From: Punica granatum
Lineage: Eukaryota > Streptophyta > Magnoliopsida > Myrtales > Lythraceae
Length of the DNA: 64,000 nt
Assembly (NCBI RefSeq): GCF_007655135.1
Contig: NC_045127.1
Coordinates: 14,641,001 to 14,705,000 of the forward strand
Direction of reading: 5' to 3'
Shown in pieces: positions 1 to 11,155 of this stretch. The translations under genes were made by a program, and so were the position numbers. Each line of letters begins with the position of its first letter. Position 1 is the stretch's first letter. The notes below the pieces were generated by a model. It made no database searches. It was not told the origin of the DNA and saw only the letters and a list, made by a program, of their open reading frames with translations.

Positions 1-54
1 TATTTTATGTAGATAAATACGAAATGTTCAAAAGTCGATCAAAATTGTTATATG

Positions 55-1063
55 CACTACAAGAAAAATAGGTTTCGCTGTTGTTTTTTTTTTTTGCAAC
101 ATTTGGAAAAGCATCCCTAGAAAGTGTAAGGTGTGGCAACACTTTAAAAGGCACTACACTGGGTCCGTTTCTTCCGACGCTTCTGAAATGAATGAGAAGA
201 AAAGTCACCAAAATTGTTACTATGATGACGCTCTCAAGCGTCGCCTAGATTATTACTTCCCGACATTATAGGACGTTGCGAAAAAGTTTGAAAGTATTTT
301 TGCTATTGCATTTTTTTTAATGGATAACACCTTTGGCGACACTTAAAAAGACGTCGGCAAAGGAGTGTTTGGGTGAAGTGGAAAAGCATTGGCTATGTGC
401 TTCTAGGCCAAGCTTCTCAAGGTTTGGCCCATCCAAACCTTTGGATGGCGCTTTGAAAGCGTCGGCCCAAGACTGATATGGGTCGACGCTTGCAAAGTGT
501 CATCTCGGGGGTGTATTTGCCGATGCTTTTCAAATCATTGACTCTTGCAACCTTTGAGCACGCTAGCCTTGTCCAAGATTGACAAGGCTATATGCTATTG
601 TCTGGGCTGATGACTCAACGGGTTGGGCTAGCCTGGGCAAGGCTATGCGTTAAAGCATCGGGCAGCAAGGCAGACGCTTTGGAGCGTCGGCCCACCAAAG
701 CAAGGCTAATGCTATTGTTCGTCAGCCTACCCGAGCAAGCTGATGCTCTAAAGTGTCAACCCAACTCGAGTAACACTAAATCTTGTATTGGGCCGACACC
801 TAAATGCGTCGACCTAGCAAGACAAGGGCAATGCTTAATATAAGTGTCGCCTTTAGTAAAAAATGTCAACGTATTATTTGCTTCAACTAAAATTTGTTCA
901 CGTTGACGGCTTTCTAGAAACGTCGGCGTGACTACATTGACCGGATGCTTGCATACACTTTTAGAATTGTCAAGAAAAACGTTTGCAAACTTTTCCCGAT
1001 GCTCAAAAGCACGGAGAAAACTATAAAAGAAAAAGTTGAGAAAGGTTAAGTTTCTCTGTGGTG
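55..1063. mobile_element. Non-autonomous CACTA (En/Spm)-like element
   Basis: The left end reads CACTACAAGAAAAA, the canonical terminus of plant CACTA transposons. The opposite end, read on the minus strand, starts CACCACAGAGAAAC, an imperfect match. Between them a short motif of the form gacgcttt...agcgtcggc recurs many times in both orientations (for example near 440, 490, 525, 680, 745, 795, 925 and 1000). Subterminal repeats of this kind are what CACTA transposases bind. No transposase coding sequence is present, so the element would depend on another copy. The 3-bp flanks (atg on the left, aaa on the right) do not match, so the right boundary is less certain. Confidence 0.6.
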
Positions 1064-2890
1064 AAATAATCACATTTTAAAAAGAAAATTTTTATTTAAA
1101 AATGAAAACTAAAAAAAATGTGATTTATTAAATAATAGCTATAAATATTAAAAAAATTAAAAAAATTAATATCTATAAAATATTATTCATGTAATAAAAT
1201 CTATTTCGAAAACCTAAAAAATATTACGTTGTATTCCCATCTTATAAAAAATTATTCATTTAAAATAATAATCTTATCATATATTAGTTATTTAATCTGA
1301 AAAATCAAAAGTTCTTTATTTATTAAACATTCTATAACTAACAACAGAGTATTAGAGAGTCAAAAATGCATTCTATTTTATTTGAATCTTATCATTCAAT
1401 ATTTATTAAAAGAAAAAAAATGGTACGTTGTTAACAATTATCATTAAGTTAAAGAAATTTTCAATTTGTATTCTGGGCTTTTTAAAACTATCATATTGGA
1501 CCCACCTCAGTTATGTTTCCATATTATATAGTTTGTGGAAACATCTTGAACAATAATGTAGAATTTATTCAAGATTATTTAATTGATATATCCAACGAAA
1601 TGAAATACTCTTTTCATTTTTTTAATTAAAATTTGTATATATAATCGCGATCTTTCAAATTTACAATCTTTAGCTGGTTAGGATATTTCATTTAAACTAG
1701 ATCATGCATTCAATAAGTCGAAATGCATATGAATTTTAATAGCTCTTCAACCTAGTCTAGAACTATCTTTTCATGTGTATTATTTTTTGATATTATGAGA
1801 AATTTCTTTTTATTTCTGATATTATTTTCCATATCATTAATTTGGTTGTTACAATTCTCAATCAACTTTATGCTTAGTTTTACTAGTATTATTCTTCCTC
1901 TGCAATATTCTATAGCAAAAATCGAAACTGTCGAAACTAAATGCATCATTATAATATATAAAAACCGAAGCGTAAGATGTGATTGCATCACGTAAAGCAA
2001 AACGTAAATCCCCAACTCCACGTTGATTGACCTTTTAATTTCAATTAAATGAATATATATTATATTTTATTTGTAACATTTTCGACGTATTCTGGATATT
2101 TGTCCATATTACTTGTATATAATAATATGTAATTATAGAATTTTTTTGAAAAAGTAAAAGTTTTCTTAATAACCGAAAAGAATTCCTCAAAGTATGTGAT
2201 ATTCTTTTTAAGTTCAATGTGCTAAATATATTACAAATAGAAGACACAGAAATTCATATTTGACGTCATTATTCTACTCACGATATTCTTTTTCATACAC
2301 CCTAACATTTATATCTCTATGATATTTCTCGCTCTTTCTAGGTACCTCTCTCTCTCTATATATATATATATATGTTATACGTACCTCTATATGTATATGT
2401 TACATGATTGTTATCTCTTAATATATATGCTATCTCATAAGACTAAATAAGTACTTATTTGTCATCAAGATTTTTCATTCTTAGACTTTCATTTACAATT
2501 TGTAATATTTGTATGTATATAAGCGATAGAATCTATAGTTTTTAATATCTTTCTAGATCTATATTCATTCGTCTGTCACATGTGTTGGTAATCATTTGTT
2601 TTCAATTATACAAAAATTGACGAGCAACAATAGAACAATGTGCTGATAACAACCAATTTTAAAAATAAAAATGAATATTTTTTTGAATTATTGAATATAA
2701 TAATGAAAAACTTCATTAATAAATTACCAAAGATAAAAATAAAATGACGAGTTGTGTATGCACGGGCCAATGTGCTATTATTTATATGGAACTATTAGAT
2801 TCTAGAGGAAGCCAACTAAGGTTTTTCACTTTTTGTGAGATTGCGCTCAATAGTCCGTTTGACCATAATTAGATCATAGAGATCGATGTC
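1064..2890. other. AT-rich intergenic stretch, no gene seen
   Basis: Very AT-rich sequence with short (TA)n and (TC)n tracts near 2345-2375. Short reading frames here lack any recognisable domain. The part from about 1948 to 2290 is a diverged copy of sequence at about 56755-57110. The NLR gene ends at the right border. Confidence 0.6.
1948..2290. repeat. Dispersed repeat, copy 1 (partner near 56755-57110)
   Basis: Both copies run in the same direction and share ttataatatataaaaaccga, then gaccttttaatttt/c, then aattgaat/aaat stretches, and near the end a shared gtgctaaat. The element type is unknown; no terminal structure was identified. Confidence 0.5.
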
Positions 2891-3721
2891 TTAATTTGCG
2901 CATACATACTTATCCCAGATAAATAAATAAAAAAATTTGCACTGAAAAAAGGGAGGGGGAAGTATACACGTAGAGAAAGTCTGGCGGCATACCATTCGAT
3001 TGAAGAAGACTGTCTTTGTTGAATTGACCGCCACCTGGTGATGATCTCTCTCTTTCTCCCCACAACACAAAGGGAATCTGAAGGTTGGGTTGCTGTCCCC
3101 TTTAATCGAATAGAATTCCTTCAGTTTGCGGCAATCGAATATCTCCAAGACCTTCAACGATGGGAATTCTTTTATATTGCATGACGACGCACTTTTCATT
3201 TTCCCATGATCTTCGTCCATTATGATTGCCTCCATCTTCCCACAGCAATCCACATCTAATTCTGTCAGTTTCGCCGTCGCTTTAGCCATCGATGGGGTAA
3301 ACAGGTATCTCAACTCACCGCAACTGCTTACTGTCAACTCCCTTAAGTTTTGGAATGCCGCTACTTCTCCTCGAGGACACTTGCTCCATATGCAACTCAG
3401 TTTCGGCAAGCAGTCTAGAGAGATCTCGCTCAGCTGAGGGAGGATACCAACATTAGACCCACGTTTAGTATTTATCCCTTTAAGATTGAAGACTTCTGTT
3501 AACGTATTACAGTGCATAATTTCTAATGATTCCAGACTCTGCAGCTCCATCAACAAATTGGAGTCGAAAACTTTCGAGAGTTCATGACAGCTCCGGACTT
3601 CCAGAGACTGTAAGTTGCTCATCGTCAAGCCCATTGAGGGTTCAGTCTCACTCCTTGATAATAACACTTTCAATTTCGGAAGCCTATAAATATCCAAACT
3701 CTGCAGCTTGGGTAGCCAAAC
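2891..3721 (-). CDS. NLR exon 3: C-terminal LRRs
   Basis: Starts after a TTTTTGTCAG acceptor in phase 0 with VWLPKLQSLDIYRLP. It holds irregular C-terminal LRRs rich in Cys and aromatic residues: LQSLEVRSCHELSKVF, LESLEIMHCNTLTEVF, LPQLSEISLDCLPKL, LRELTVSSCGELRYLF and LKVLEIFDCRKLKEFY. This is the usual pattern of At4g27190-like proteins. The last 60 residues after FRFPLCCGEKERDH do not look LRR-like, so the frame may read into an intron; a CACCAG|GTGGCG donor near 3020 is possible. The stop used here is at 2891-2893. Confidence 0.75.
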   Translation of the reverse strand, partial: VWLPKLQSLDIYRLPKLKVLLSRSETEPSMGLTMSNLQSLEVRSCHELSKVFDSNLLMELQSLESLEIMHCNTLTEVFNLKGINTKRGSNVGILPQLSEISLDCLPKLSCIWSKCPRGEVAAFQNLRELTVSSCGELRYLFTPSMAKATAKLTELDVDCCGKMEAIIMDEDHGKMKSASSCNIKEFPSLKVLEIFDCRKLKEFYSIKGDSNPTFRFPLCCGEKERDHHQVAVNSTKTVFFNRMVCRQTFSTCILPPPFFQCKFFYLFIWDKYVCAN

Positions 3722-4232
3722 CTGACAAAAACCAAGACAATAATTTATCAGAATATATCAGCCATGCAAAATCGCCCATAGAGTTTTCAAATTTTCTGCC
3801 ACGTACACTTCCGATTTCTTGCCTAAGGTTACAGGTTAAATCCCAATTCCCCGTAAAGTATAAGAGGTATCTCAAGGATTCCCTTGTTGAAATTGTTCAA
3901 AGTTTTAGTTTTCTATTACTTAATCTGGAAACTAATTTCTTATAAGATACGGTTTTCTATGGAATTTCTCATGGGACCTTTTTTTTTTTTTTTTACTCTG
4001 TTGCAATTGTTTAAAGTTTTAGGCGTTTATTTGACTTATGCGCAGCCATTTTACAATCTTTCTACTATATAATGGGTGGTCTTCGAAAGTGAGTATTATA
4101 CAGAACTTTTTTCTTCTCCAATTTGTAGTAGCGGAGATATAGACAGATGATGTAAAATAGGATATCTATTCTTCAGCATGAGGATCACACAACCGCGAGA
4201 AGAAGAAATTGGTGGTCTGTTAATTTAGTTAC

Positions 4233-5527
4233 CTGATGACCATCCAAGAAAATGTCCAGTGCTATCTCCTGGGGCTTCTGCAGATTTGCTCTGGTGAAGA
4301 GTGTTTTGATCTCTGGTAAGTCTCGCAGAGTCAAATGACGTAGATTTGCCAGCTCAACAACCCGTTTTCGACTTGCAGGTGTCCTCTTGGTTCTACTTAT
4401 CTGATCAGACTGCTGGCGCCGTTCAGGGCCTGCAATACATGGACCGCAGAAGAGACTCTTCCTCGTGCTATAGCATTCCCAACATCCCCTGGCTACCTTC
4501 TCCTCGTCGTCATCATCTTTGCTCTCATCAACAACCTCTTGCATCATCTTGCAATCACATACTTCAATCTCTTCGAGCTGTGAAAGGTGTTTCACCAAGG
4601 AAAAAGAGAACACGTTCTTCAACTTGTCACACTTTTCGACTTTTATCACTTTCAGTCTACCAAAAGAAAGGGGTGTGACAGGGCCGTGACAGATCTTCGC
4701 CAAATTGTCCAGGTGCTGAAGCAATAAGGACTCTAACATTATAAAAGCGTCATGAGCTAACCACTTTGCTGAGGAGACTATATATTGGAAGGCAGTGCTA
4801 TTTTCGACACGAAGGTGCTTTAGTTGCACAAAACCTTCTACACGTAGCGCGTGAACGCTCAGACAAGTACCTTTCGATATGCCTTTAAAGTGAAGATCTA
4901 GAACCTTCTACAGGGTCTGAAGCCATTGTTGAGACAGAACATCTGATCTCACCACCTCAAGCTTCATCGTCCGTAGCTCTTCATAGGTGCCTGACCAATC
5001 CCATTTACCAACAAGTATTCGATATCTTTCCAATGTTCCAAACGGCAGGTCCTGATGGAGCAACATGGGATCGACAATATGCACATCTAGTGTCCTTAGC
5101 TGAGGCAAGTTGTTTAACTCAGCAAGCCTAGCATTAACTTGCACTGCATCTCCTTCGCCCTCCCACTGGTCGAAACTTTCTTCGAGATACAAATCCTCCA
5201 GTTTGGTCAGTCTTTCCAGTACCCCTTGTTCTATCACTTTTAGCTTCGAGCATTTGCTCAAATCCAATAGTACCAGATTGGTTAGTCCTCCTAGCTCTTT
5301 TGGCAAATGCTCAATCTCAGAACCCATGAAGCTGAGGACTTGCAGTCCCTTTAGCTTCCCAATGATGCTAATATCCTCTATGACGCAATTGTCCAGACAT
5401 AATGTTGTCAAATTTTGCAGCAAACGAACTGATGGAGGTAAGGAGGTAAAGTTTTCACTCCTAATATCTAAGACTCTAAGCTTCCTCATGCCTTTGAAAA
5501 AGAAATTTGGGACTTTGAAACGGTTTC
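4233..5527 (-). pseudogene. NLR exon 2: N-terminal LRRs, with an in-frame TAG
   Basis: Begins after a CTCTCAG acceptor with GNRFKVPNFFFKGMRKLRVLDI, followed by typical plant LRRs (LPPSVRLLQNLTTLCLD, GLQVLSFMGSEIEHLP, NLVLLDLSKCSKL). The frame is closed by TAG at 4908-4910 (after QQWLQTL) and then continues as KVLDLHFKGI and VQLKHLRVEN without any shift. An acidic run (ESKDDDDEEK) follows near 4520. The exon ends FLDGHQ at a CAG|GTAACT donor. A single nonsense substitution is the simplest explanation for the break. Confidence 0.8.
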
Positions 5528-6840
5528 CTGAGAGATGTATCGAAGACATAGCAAAATATAAAGTAAAAAATCTGAATATTTGTAATATGTGAATTGACAA
5601 TTTCAAGATCAAAAGAATTCTTTGATAATCATGTGTCTTCGTACCTTTGGATATGGAATTTTGAGCATTGAAGTCATCCCCTGCATGTGAGTTATAAATA
5701 GTAGCATGAGGATAAGAATTAGACGAATGTATCTTATATAATATATTTTTATTAATCATAAATTACGTTTTATAACAGTTCAGAAATATGCATAGTAAAG
5801 TTGAAAAACAAAAGGAAAAATGCATCACATTTTATCCCGAGCATTGGGCTCCGTGACTAGTAACAATATATCGCATGCTCATTTTCATCGACTATGGATA
5901 TCCCCATTGCAGAATGTAGCGTCATAAAATTGGGTAAACATCTCCCTCCCCATTTTCTTCTTCGTCCTATTAAATAATATTAAATAAAAATGGAAGAGGC
6001 ATTGTGAAAATAATTTACAGAATATAGTGGGCTTCTTTTAAACAAATACAAACTTTGTAGCTACCGGGCCGGGCTTTCTGCAACATGGGCATGTAAAAGG
6101 CCCAATTAGAAGCCTAGTTGGGCCCAACCTCTAAAAAGGCCGATTATTCCAATCCCATGGAGCCGTAGGAGCTGCCGATGATCCAACGGCTCTGATCCCC
6201 CAAATTTCAAAATTGAACGCCAGTTTGCTTTGGAAACTGCAAGCTGAAGCATTAGATGAATTTGCTTTCTTTATAAGTTAAAAAAAGATTTTGTATATGT
6301 AACCGGAAAAAAAAAACCATGTGACCAAAAAAAAAAAAAGAAAGAAAAATTGTATTGAACCTGTGATGAACTGATATGATATTGTGATGGATATTTTAAT
6401 ATAATATGAACTGAATAGAAGGATTGCATTTTCATGCTATTTGAACACAAAATTTCTTTGTTTGAGTCTGTTGGAATCTATGAAAATACAAAAATAAAAT
6501 TCAATTGACAAGAATTTAGATGAATACTGCTGTCTGGAGTCAATAAGATACTAGAACTTAAAAAAAAAAAAAAAGGGTACAAGACTTGCTTTGGGGATTC
6601 GAAATCGGGCCAAAATCAACAAGATTTGGCTATAATTCAATTCAATTGGAAGGAATAAGTTTATCAAAATAATTTATTTCAATTCTAATATGTTCAAACA
6701 AGATCATTTAGTTCATTTCAAGTAAATTAATTGGTATTCCAAACAACATAATTCATTTATAATTGAATTGAATTGAAATCAATTGAATACAACACATTTC
6801 ACCTAAGAATCGATTCCAAACGGGGTGTCAGAGAACATAC
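5528..6840 (-). other. NLR intron 1 with a duplicated exon border
   Basis: A 1.3 kb AT-rich intron between the NB-ARC exon and the first LRR exon. At about 5640-5690 (minus strand) it contains a near copy of the end of exon 1: the coding sense reads SHAGDDFNAQNSISKG followed by a GTACG donor, compared with SHAGDYANAQG and GTATG at the true exon border. The rest is low-complexity; I see no further gene in it. Confidence 0.55.
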
Positions 6841-8383
6841 CTTGGGCATTGGCGTAATCTCCCGCATGTGAAATAAAGGTGCTGAACACCAAATGACCGC
6901 CATCTTTGTTTGCGATTTTTGTTGAAAATTCACGAACCACGTCGTGGATTTTGACATGATCGTTGTCGTCACCTTGGAGCAGCAGTGACGAGGCTTTAAG
7001 CTTCCGAAGTGATTCAACCATTTCTCTCCTAGCTCTTTCCACGACATTGGTGCCACCAAATGAGCCCAAGCCTATACTGTACTTGAGCAGGTTGCGTACT
7101 GGGATGTTCTGGTTTCCCATGAGACCGCAAAGTAGGAACAACTCCTTGTACTTCTCTTCTTCTAAAGACTGATAACTCAACTCCAGGGTCGAGTAAGCAG
7201 CTTCTGATTTGTTAATGTGCTCGACTGCTTCTTTCAAAGTAGAGAAAGCCTCGTTCTTCAACATTCTTGCCAGCGGCAGGATTAGAATAGGCAAGCCCCC
7301 ACATTTATCGACTAGTTTAGCTGCCAGAGTATCCGTTTTAGGGTCCCTAAATTCGTTACCTGCTATCGCAGCAAACAACTTTGCTGTTTCCTCCGGACTC
7401 AAGTGAGGAAGATGGAGGTTTGGTCGGCAATCCATTTTTTCAGCCAGCAGATCTTGTTTTCGGGAGGTGAGCAGCAACTTCACTTCCACATTCTCGTAGC
7501 TATCTTCAATCCCGATCCGCTTCAAGTGAAGCTCCTCCCATAGATCATCAAGGATAATGAAGGCCTTCTTCTTTCCAGAACCCCTCCCATCTTGTTCCGC
7601 AGAACCTCTCCCATTTTGTTCTGCAGAACCCCTCCCATCTTTTTCTGCAGAACCTCTCCCATCATCTTTCTTGTCGAGCATGCCCAATATGTGCGAGATT
7701 TCCGCTCCGATTACCCCAACATTTGGGTTCTTCGATATAAGCTTCCTTATAACTTCATTAAACTTGTTCGACTCCTTGGCCTTCCTCTCAACTTCATCCA
7801 GGAGGGTGGTCTTGCCAACACCACCCATTCCGTGGACACCAATCCTCCTGACATTATTATCCTCCAAGGCTTCCATGATCTTAGTCACGATCAAAGCCCT
7901 CGACTCGAGGGGTACAAGAAGCTGGGCCGACTCCGAAGGGGATGGAGCAGCAGCTGCAGCTCCCGTAGCTTGTGCATCATGGTAGGAGATCTGTTTCTGT
8001 TCAAAATTTCCCTTTTCACAGTGACCTCGAATGGTGAGGGCCTCCTTCTTTGCCTTCCTGCCAAGCTGGTGTCGGGCCACGGGATTGGGGATAAAGTAGA
8101 AGCAACTTGCCTTGCGCTTGCCCTCGATCAGCTTCCTCGCATTTCCAGTATGAGTTTCTGCCTCACTCAGCCACCTCCGAACATCACTTTCAGTCCTCTC
8201 ACCTTTGAGAGTGGCTTCCTCAACGCGATGCTGAAGCCTTACTTTAGCATCCACCAACGACTTCATATCAGAATTGAGCTCGTCGATATTGCTCTTGTAG
8301 CACAGAATATATCCAAGCTGACGCCCTGCAGGATCTATTGTGTGGCTGATGATTGTTTTGAGAGCATCACCAGCGTATTCCAT
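6841..8383 (-). CDS. NLR exon 1: coiled-coil and NB-ARC domains
   Basis: Encodes 514 full codons. Visible motifs, counted from MEYAG: P-loop GMGGVGKTT at 185-193, RNBS-A-like region ending near 234, kinase-2 FIILDDLWEE at 275-284, RNBS-B LLLTSRKQ at 303-310, GLPL-type CGGLPILILPLA at 361-372, and MHD-type KIHDVV at 478-483 with Ile in place of the usual Met. The N-terminal part has the VRRWLSEAE segment (68-76) typical of the non-EDVID CNL class. Residues about 241-270 are a tandem repeat inserted just before kinase-2. The donor CAAG|GTATGT at 6839-6841 leaves phase 1, which matches the acceptor of exon 2. Confidence 0.85.
7576..7671 (-). repeat. 24-bp coding minisatellite, four copies, inside NB-ARC
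   Basis: Four head-to-tail 24-bp units start at 7576, 7600, 7624 and 7648, differing by a few bases. On the minus strand they encode repeats of the form D/N-GRGSAEQ/K (residues about 241-270). The unit length is a multiple of three, so the reading frame is kept. They lie between RNBS-A and kinase-2, a loop that is normally a short charged linker. Confidence 0.9.
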
Positions 8384-10364
8384 CCTTTCTCTTTTCCTGT
8401 TTTCGGAGAAAATTCTGCGTGTAATGGGCAAAGACTGAGACAACAGTGACAGCAAGAATGTTGAAAAACCGAGAAGTAATACTGGAGAAAGAGAGTGAGA
8501 CGAAGCAGAGGGAGAAAGAAATGGAGCTAATAGCTGAGGATAAATGGAAATGACCGGAGCTGAGGAATAATTACACTCCTCGGGGCTAAGGTATCATATC
8601 AACTTCATTATAATCACATCGTCCAGAATGGAGCTTAGCTAATAGCTGAGGTATGATCACTAGATAATTAGATTAGGCTTATGTCCTTCGTTCTTTTCGA
8701 AATAGACAAGTGAGCCTGAGGTATGAAATACATGAAGATGGTGTGTAAGAACAGAGAGGGGATTCGGTATAGTGGGATCCCCCTTCGACCAATAAGTTTT
8801 AGTTGGATTCTCGTCAATGAATCTCTCCATGTTCTTTCATAGCCATATTTCTCCTAATTATCGCTTTCAAGGTGCATATTTTTCGCTTATAATCGAAAAA
8901 ATGATATAATATAATTAATTGAGAAATCAATAAGAAGTGAAAATTTAGATAGTACAAATCATTCCATAGTGAACATGTGATTTAATATTGTTAAAACTAA
9001 AAAGTGAAAAGGTGAAATAACTATTGTTAAAGCGGACAAATTGTTTATTTTGTAAATAATAAAACAACTCATCCGTAACATATCTTCTCCCCCCGGGAAA
9101 AAAAATTGCCAGCTCATATTCTATTTGCCACGTACGTTCACGTCAGTATTTTAACGAGGAAATTAACATTTTGATAGATGTGGCGGTAGTTTTAAGAAAG
9201 TTTATGATTTTTTAGACTGGTAACCCTTATTATACAAAAATGAATTCATTTTTTCTATGAAAATTATCCTTTCCACTATTCAAATTTGTAAAATGATAAG
9301 AAAAGTTCTTTTTAGTTCTCCAATTTTTCATTAGTCAATTCTTTCTTTTTTCTAATTTTTAATTTATGACTTTCTTTTATCATTTGATAATCGTCATCTA
9401 TTTCCATAAAAATTTGAGCCCTAATACTAAATTAGTGGTTGATTTACTATGAAGTATAATTTTCTAACTTTAACATTAGTAAGCATATTTTTATACTTTT
9501 CTATGAATAAATGCATTTAGAAAAGGAGAAGAAAATTTTAAATAACCAGAAGCAGATTAGTACCCTGAAAAAAATATAGATTAAAAGTGAAAATTAATTT
9601 TCTAAAAGTAAACAGAACCCTTACCTTTTCTTTAAAGTGAAAAATGTCATTTTTATTTTAATATAAGATTCCAGAAACAAGTATACACAAATAAATTGTA
9701 TTAATAGTTATTTTCTTTTAACTTAAAGGCATTATGTTGCATAGATACATATTAAGAAACATGACTCTCAATATATAATGTGCTAAATTATATATATATT
9801 CTAAATCAATTGATTGATCAGATATCGTTTATCATATATAAATTCTGAGATAAAATATGGGAATATCAATTTGATAATTCTCACATCTCTAATTTTTTTA
9901 GGTTTTTTGGCTTTGAATTGAATTGAGTCACTTACTTTTGTATTGTAAATTACAAATAAAAACATTCTTAAAGATAAAAACTTTCTCTATAAATTTAAAA
10001 TTTCTCAATAGATATTGAGCGGAATTATTGGAGAAGGCAGATAGGGTAGGGGCTGGAGAGTGTGAGCTGAACTGAAGTAGAGGAAGAAAGAAGCAAAGGA
10101 CAACGAGAGCAATAATTAACGGAGGGAGCTGATATCCGAGGATAGATTTTTTTTCTCTTTTTTTTTAATATTACAAGAAACGCCTATAGATCTTAGTAAA
10201 AGGAAAATAAAAATTTTAATTCACCAAAAAAATAAAAGAGTTTAATGGAAGGATACGTACAATGAAAATCAAACTGGCAATATCTAGATTACCTGCCGAG
10301 TTCAATTAAGCCGTATGCAGATGACTAGGGGGGGTGTATGAGTTGAATCAGGTAGAGGAGATAA

Positions 10365-10660
10365 AGAAGGGGATGAATGAAGGACAACAATCAATGGAAA
10401 TTAAATCAAATAATTAATGGGGTGAGTGGAGCTTATATAAGTAAATGTACGCATTAACTTCCCCTTTAATTTTTCTCTCTTTTTTTCTTTTTCTAGATAT
10501 AAGCAAGGTATAAGTTTCCTTCTTCCTTCCTCTTTTCTTTTTTCTTTATTAAAATTATAAGGTATCAGCTCCTTTTTCGGTGAAAGTAAGGTATCAGGCA
10601 GCTTAATTCTTTGTTGTGGGTATCAGATTCCTTGCTTTACCCCCTCAGTCAGACCATTGG
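10365..10660. repeat. Dispersed repeat, copy 1 (partner at 15735-16015)
   Basis: Shares with the partner, in order: aatgaa-ggacaac, aatggggtgagtggagct/aatggagggatcagct, a tataagtaa-ggtataag block, ggtatcaggc-g-cttaattct, gtgggtatcag/atgggtatcag, and ctcagtcaga. No coding sequence is visible in either copy. Weaker similarity to the 5' flank of the NLR suggests these could be promoter relics of lost NLR copies; that is inference. Confidence 0.5.
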
Positions 10661-11129
10661 AGGAGGAGCAAAAATAGTTATTCTCCTCCATTCGCATCCT
10701 CTCCTCCAGTCACCGACAGATAAAGGTGGCGGTCGTTGGAGATGAAAAGAGAAGAGATGAAGGACAAAAGATGAGAAGACTCGGTGATCCAAGTCTATTC
10801 TATGATATCATAATTCTTATCATCTCCTCATCTTCTTATTCTTCTCTGCTCTGCTCTGATTCCGCCGTTGAAAGAAATGTAGTATAAAATATGGGGATCG
10901 ATTGAAATATTTATATGAGTTGAAATAAGTATAATTGTTTTGAGGAGGAGGGAAGTTCTCAGTTTTACACTCGTCATATTTTATTACTCATGTACAGATT
11001 ATATATGAGACCCTACAAGATGTATTGCCGGTTCCTGGCCAGTAAAGAAAATCAAATACTGCCAGCAACAAAACAATAGCGAAAGGAGTCAGCGAAAGAT
11101 CAGAGACGATGATACTCCAGTCCATAATC

Positions 11130-11155
11130 TATATATATATATATATATATATATA
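11130..11155. repeat. (AT)n microsatellite
   Basis: Uninterrupted AT run of about 26 bp. Similar runs are at 11611-11633, 15806-15833 and 44447-44476. Confidence 0.9.

Larger units (their letters stand above)
2891..8383 (-). pseudogene. CC-NB-ARC-LRR disease resistance gene (NLR), At4g27190/RPS2-like class, with a premature stop
   Basis: Three-exon model: 8383-6841, 5527-4233 and 3721-2891, joined by GT..AG introns whose phases agree (phase 1, then phase 0). It predicts about 1,222 residues. NLRs of this class are intracellular receptors that bind ATP/ADP through NB-ARC and sense pathogen effectors through the LRR. The order is a short coiled-coil region, NB-ARC, then an LRR made of two large exons. 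A TAG at 4908-4910 interrupts the LRR at codon 721, yet the same frame continues cleanly for hundreds of codons after it. As read, the gene would give a truncated CC-NB-ARC protein with a short LRR. About 60 residues usually found between the MHD motif and the first LRRs are missing. The start is placed at the ATG at 8381-8383 because the protein then begins MEYAGDALK; an in-frame upstream ATG-like codon would add 24 residues. Confidence 0.85.

Noticed and set aside
7592..8449. 285-codon plus-strand frame
   Set aside because: It is antisense to the NLR NB-ARC exon, which shows all family motifs on the minus strand.
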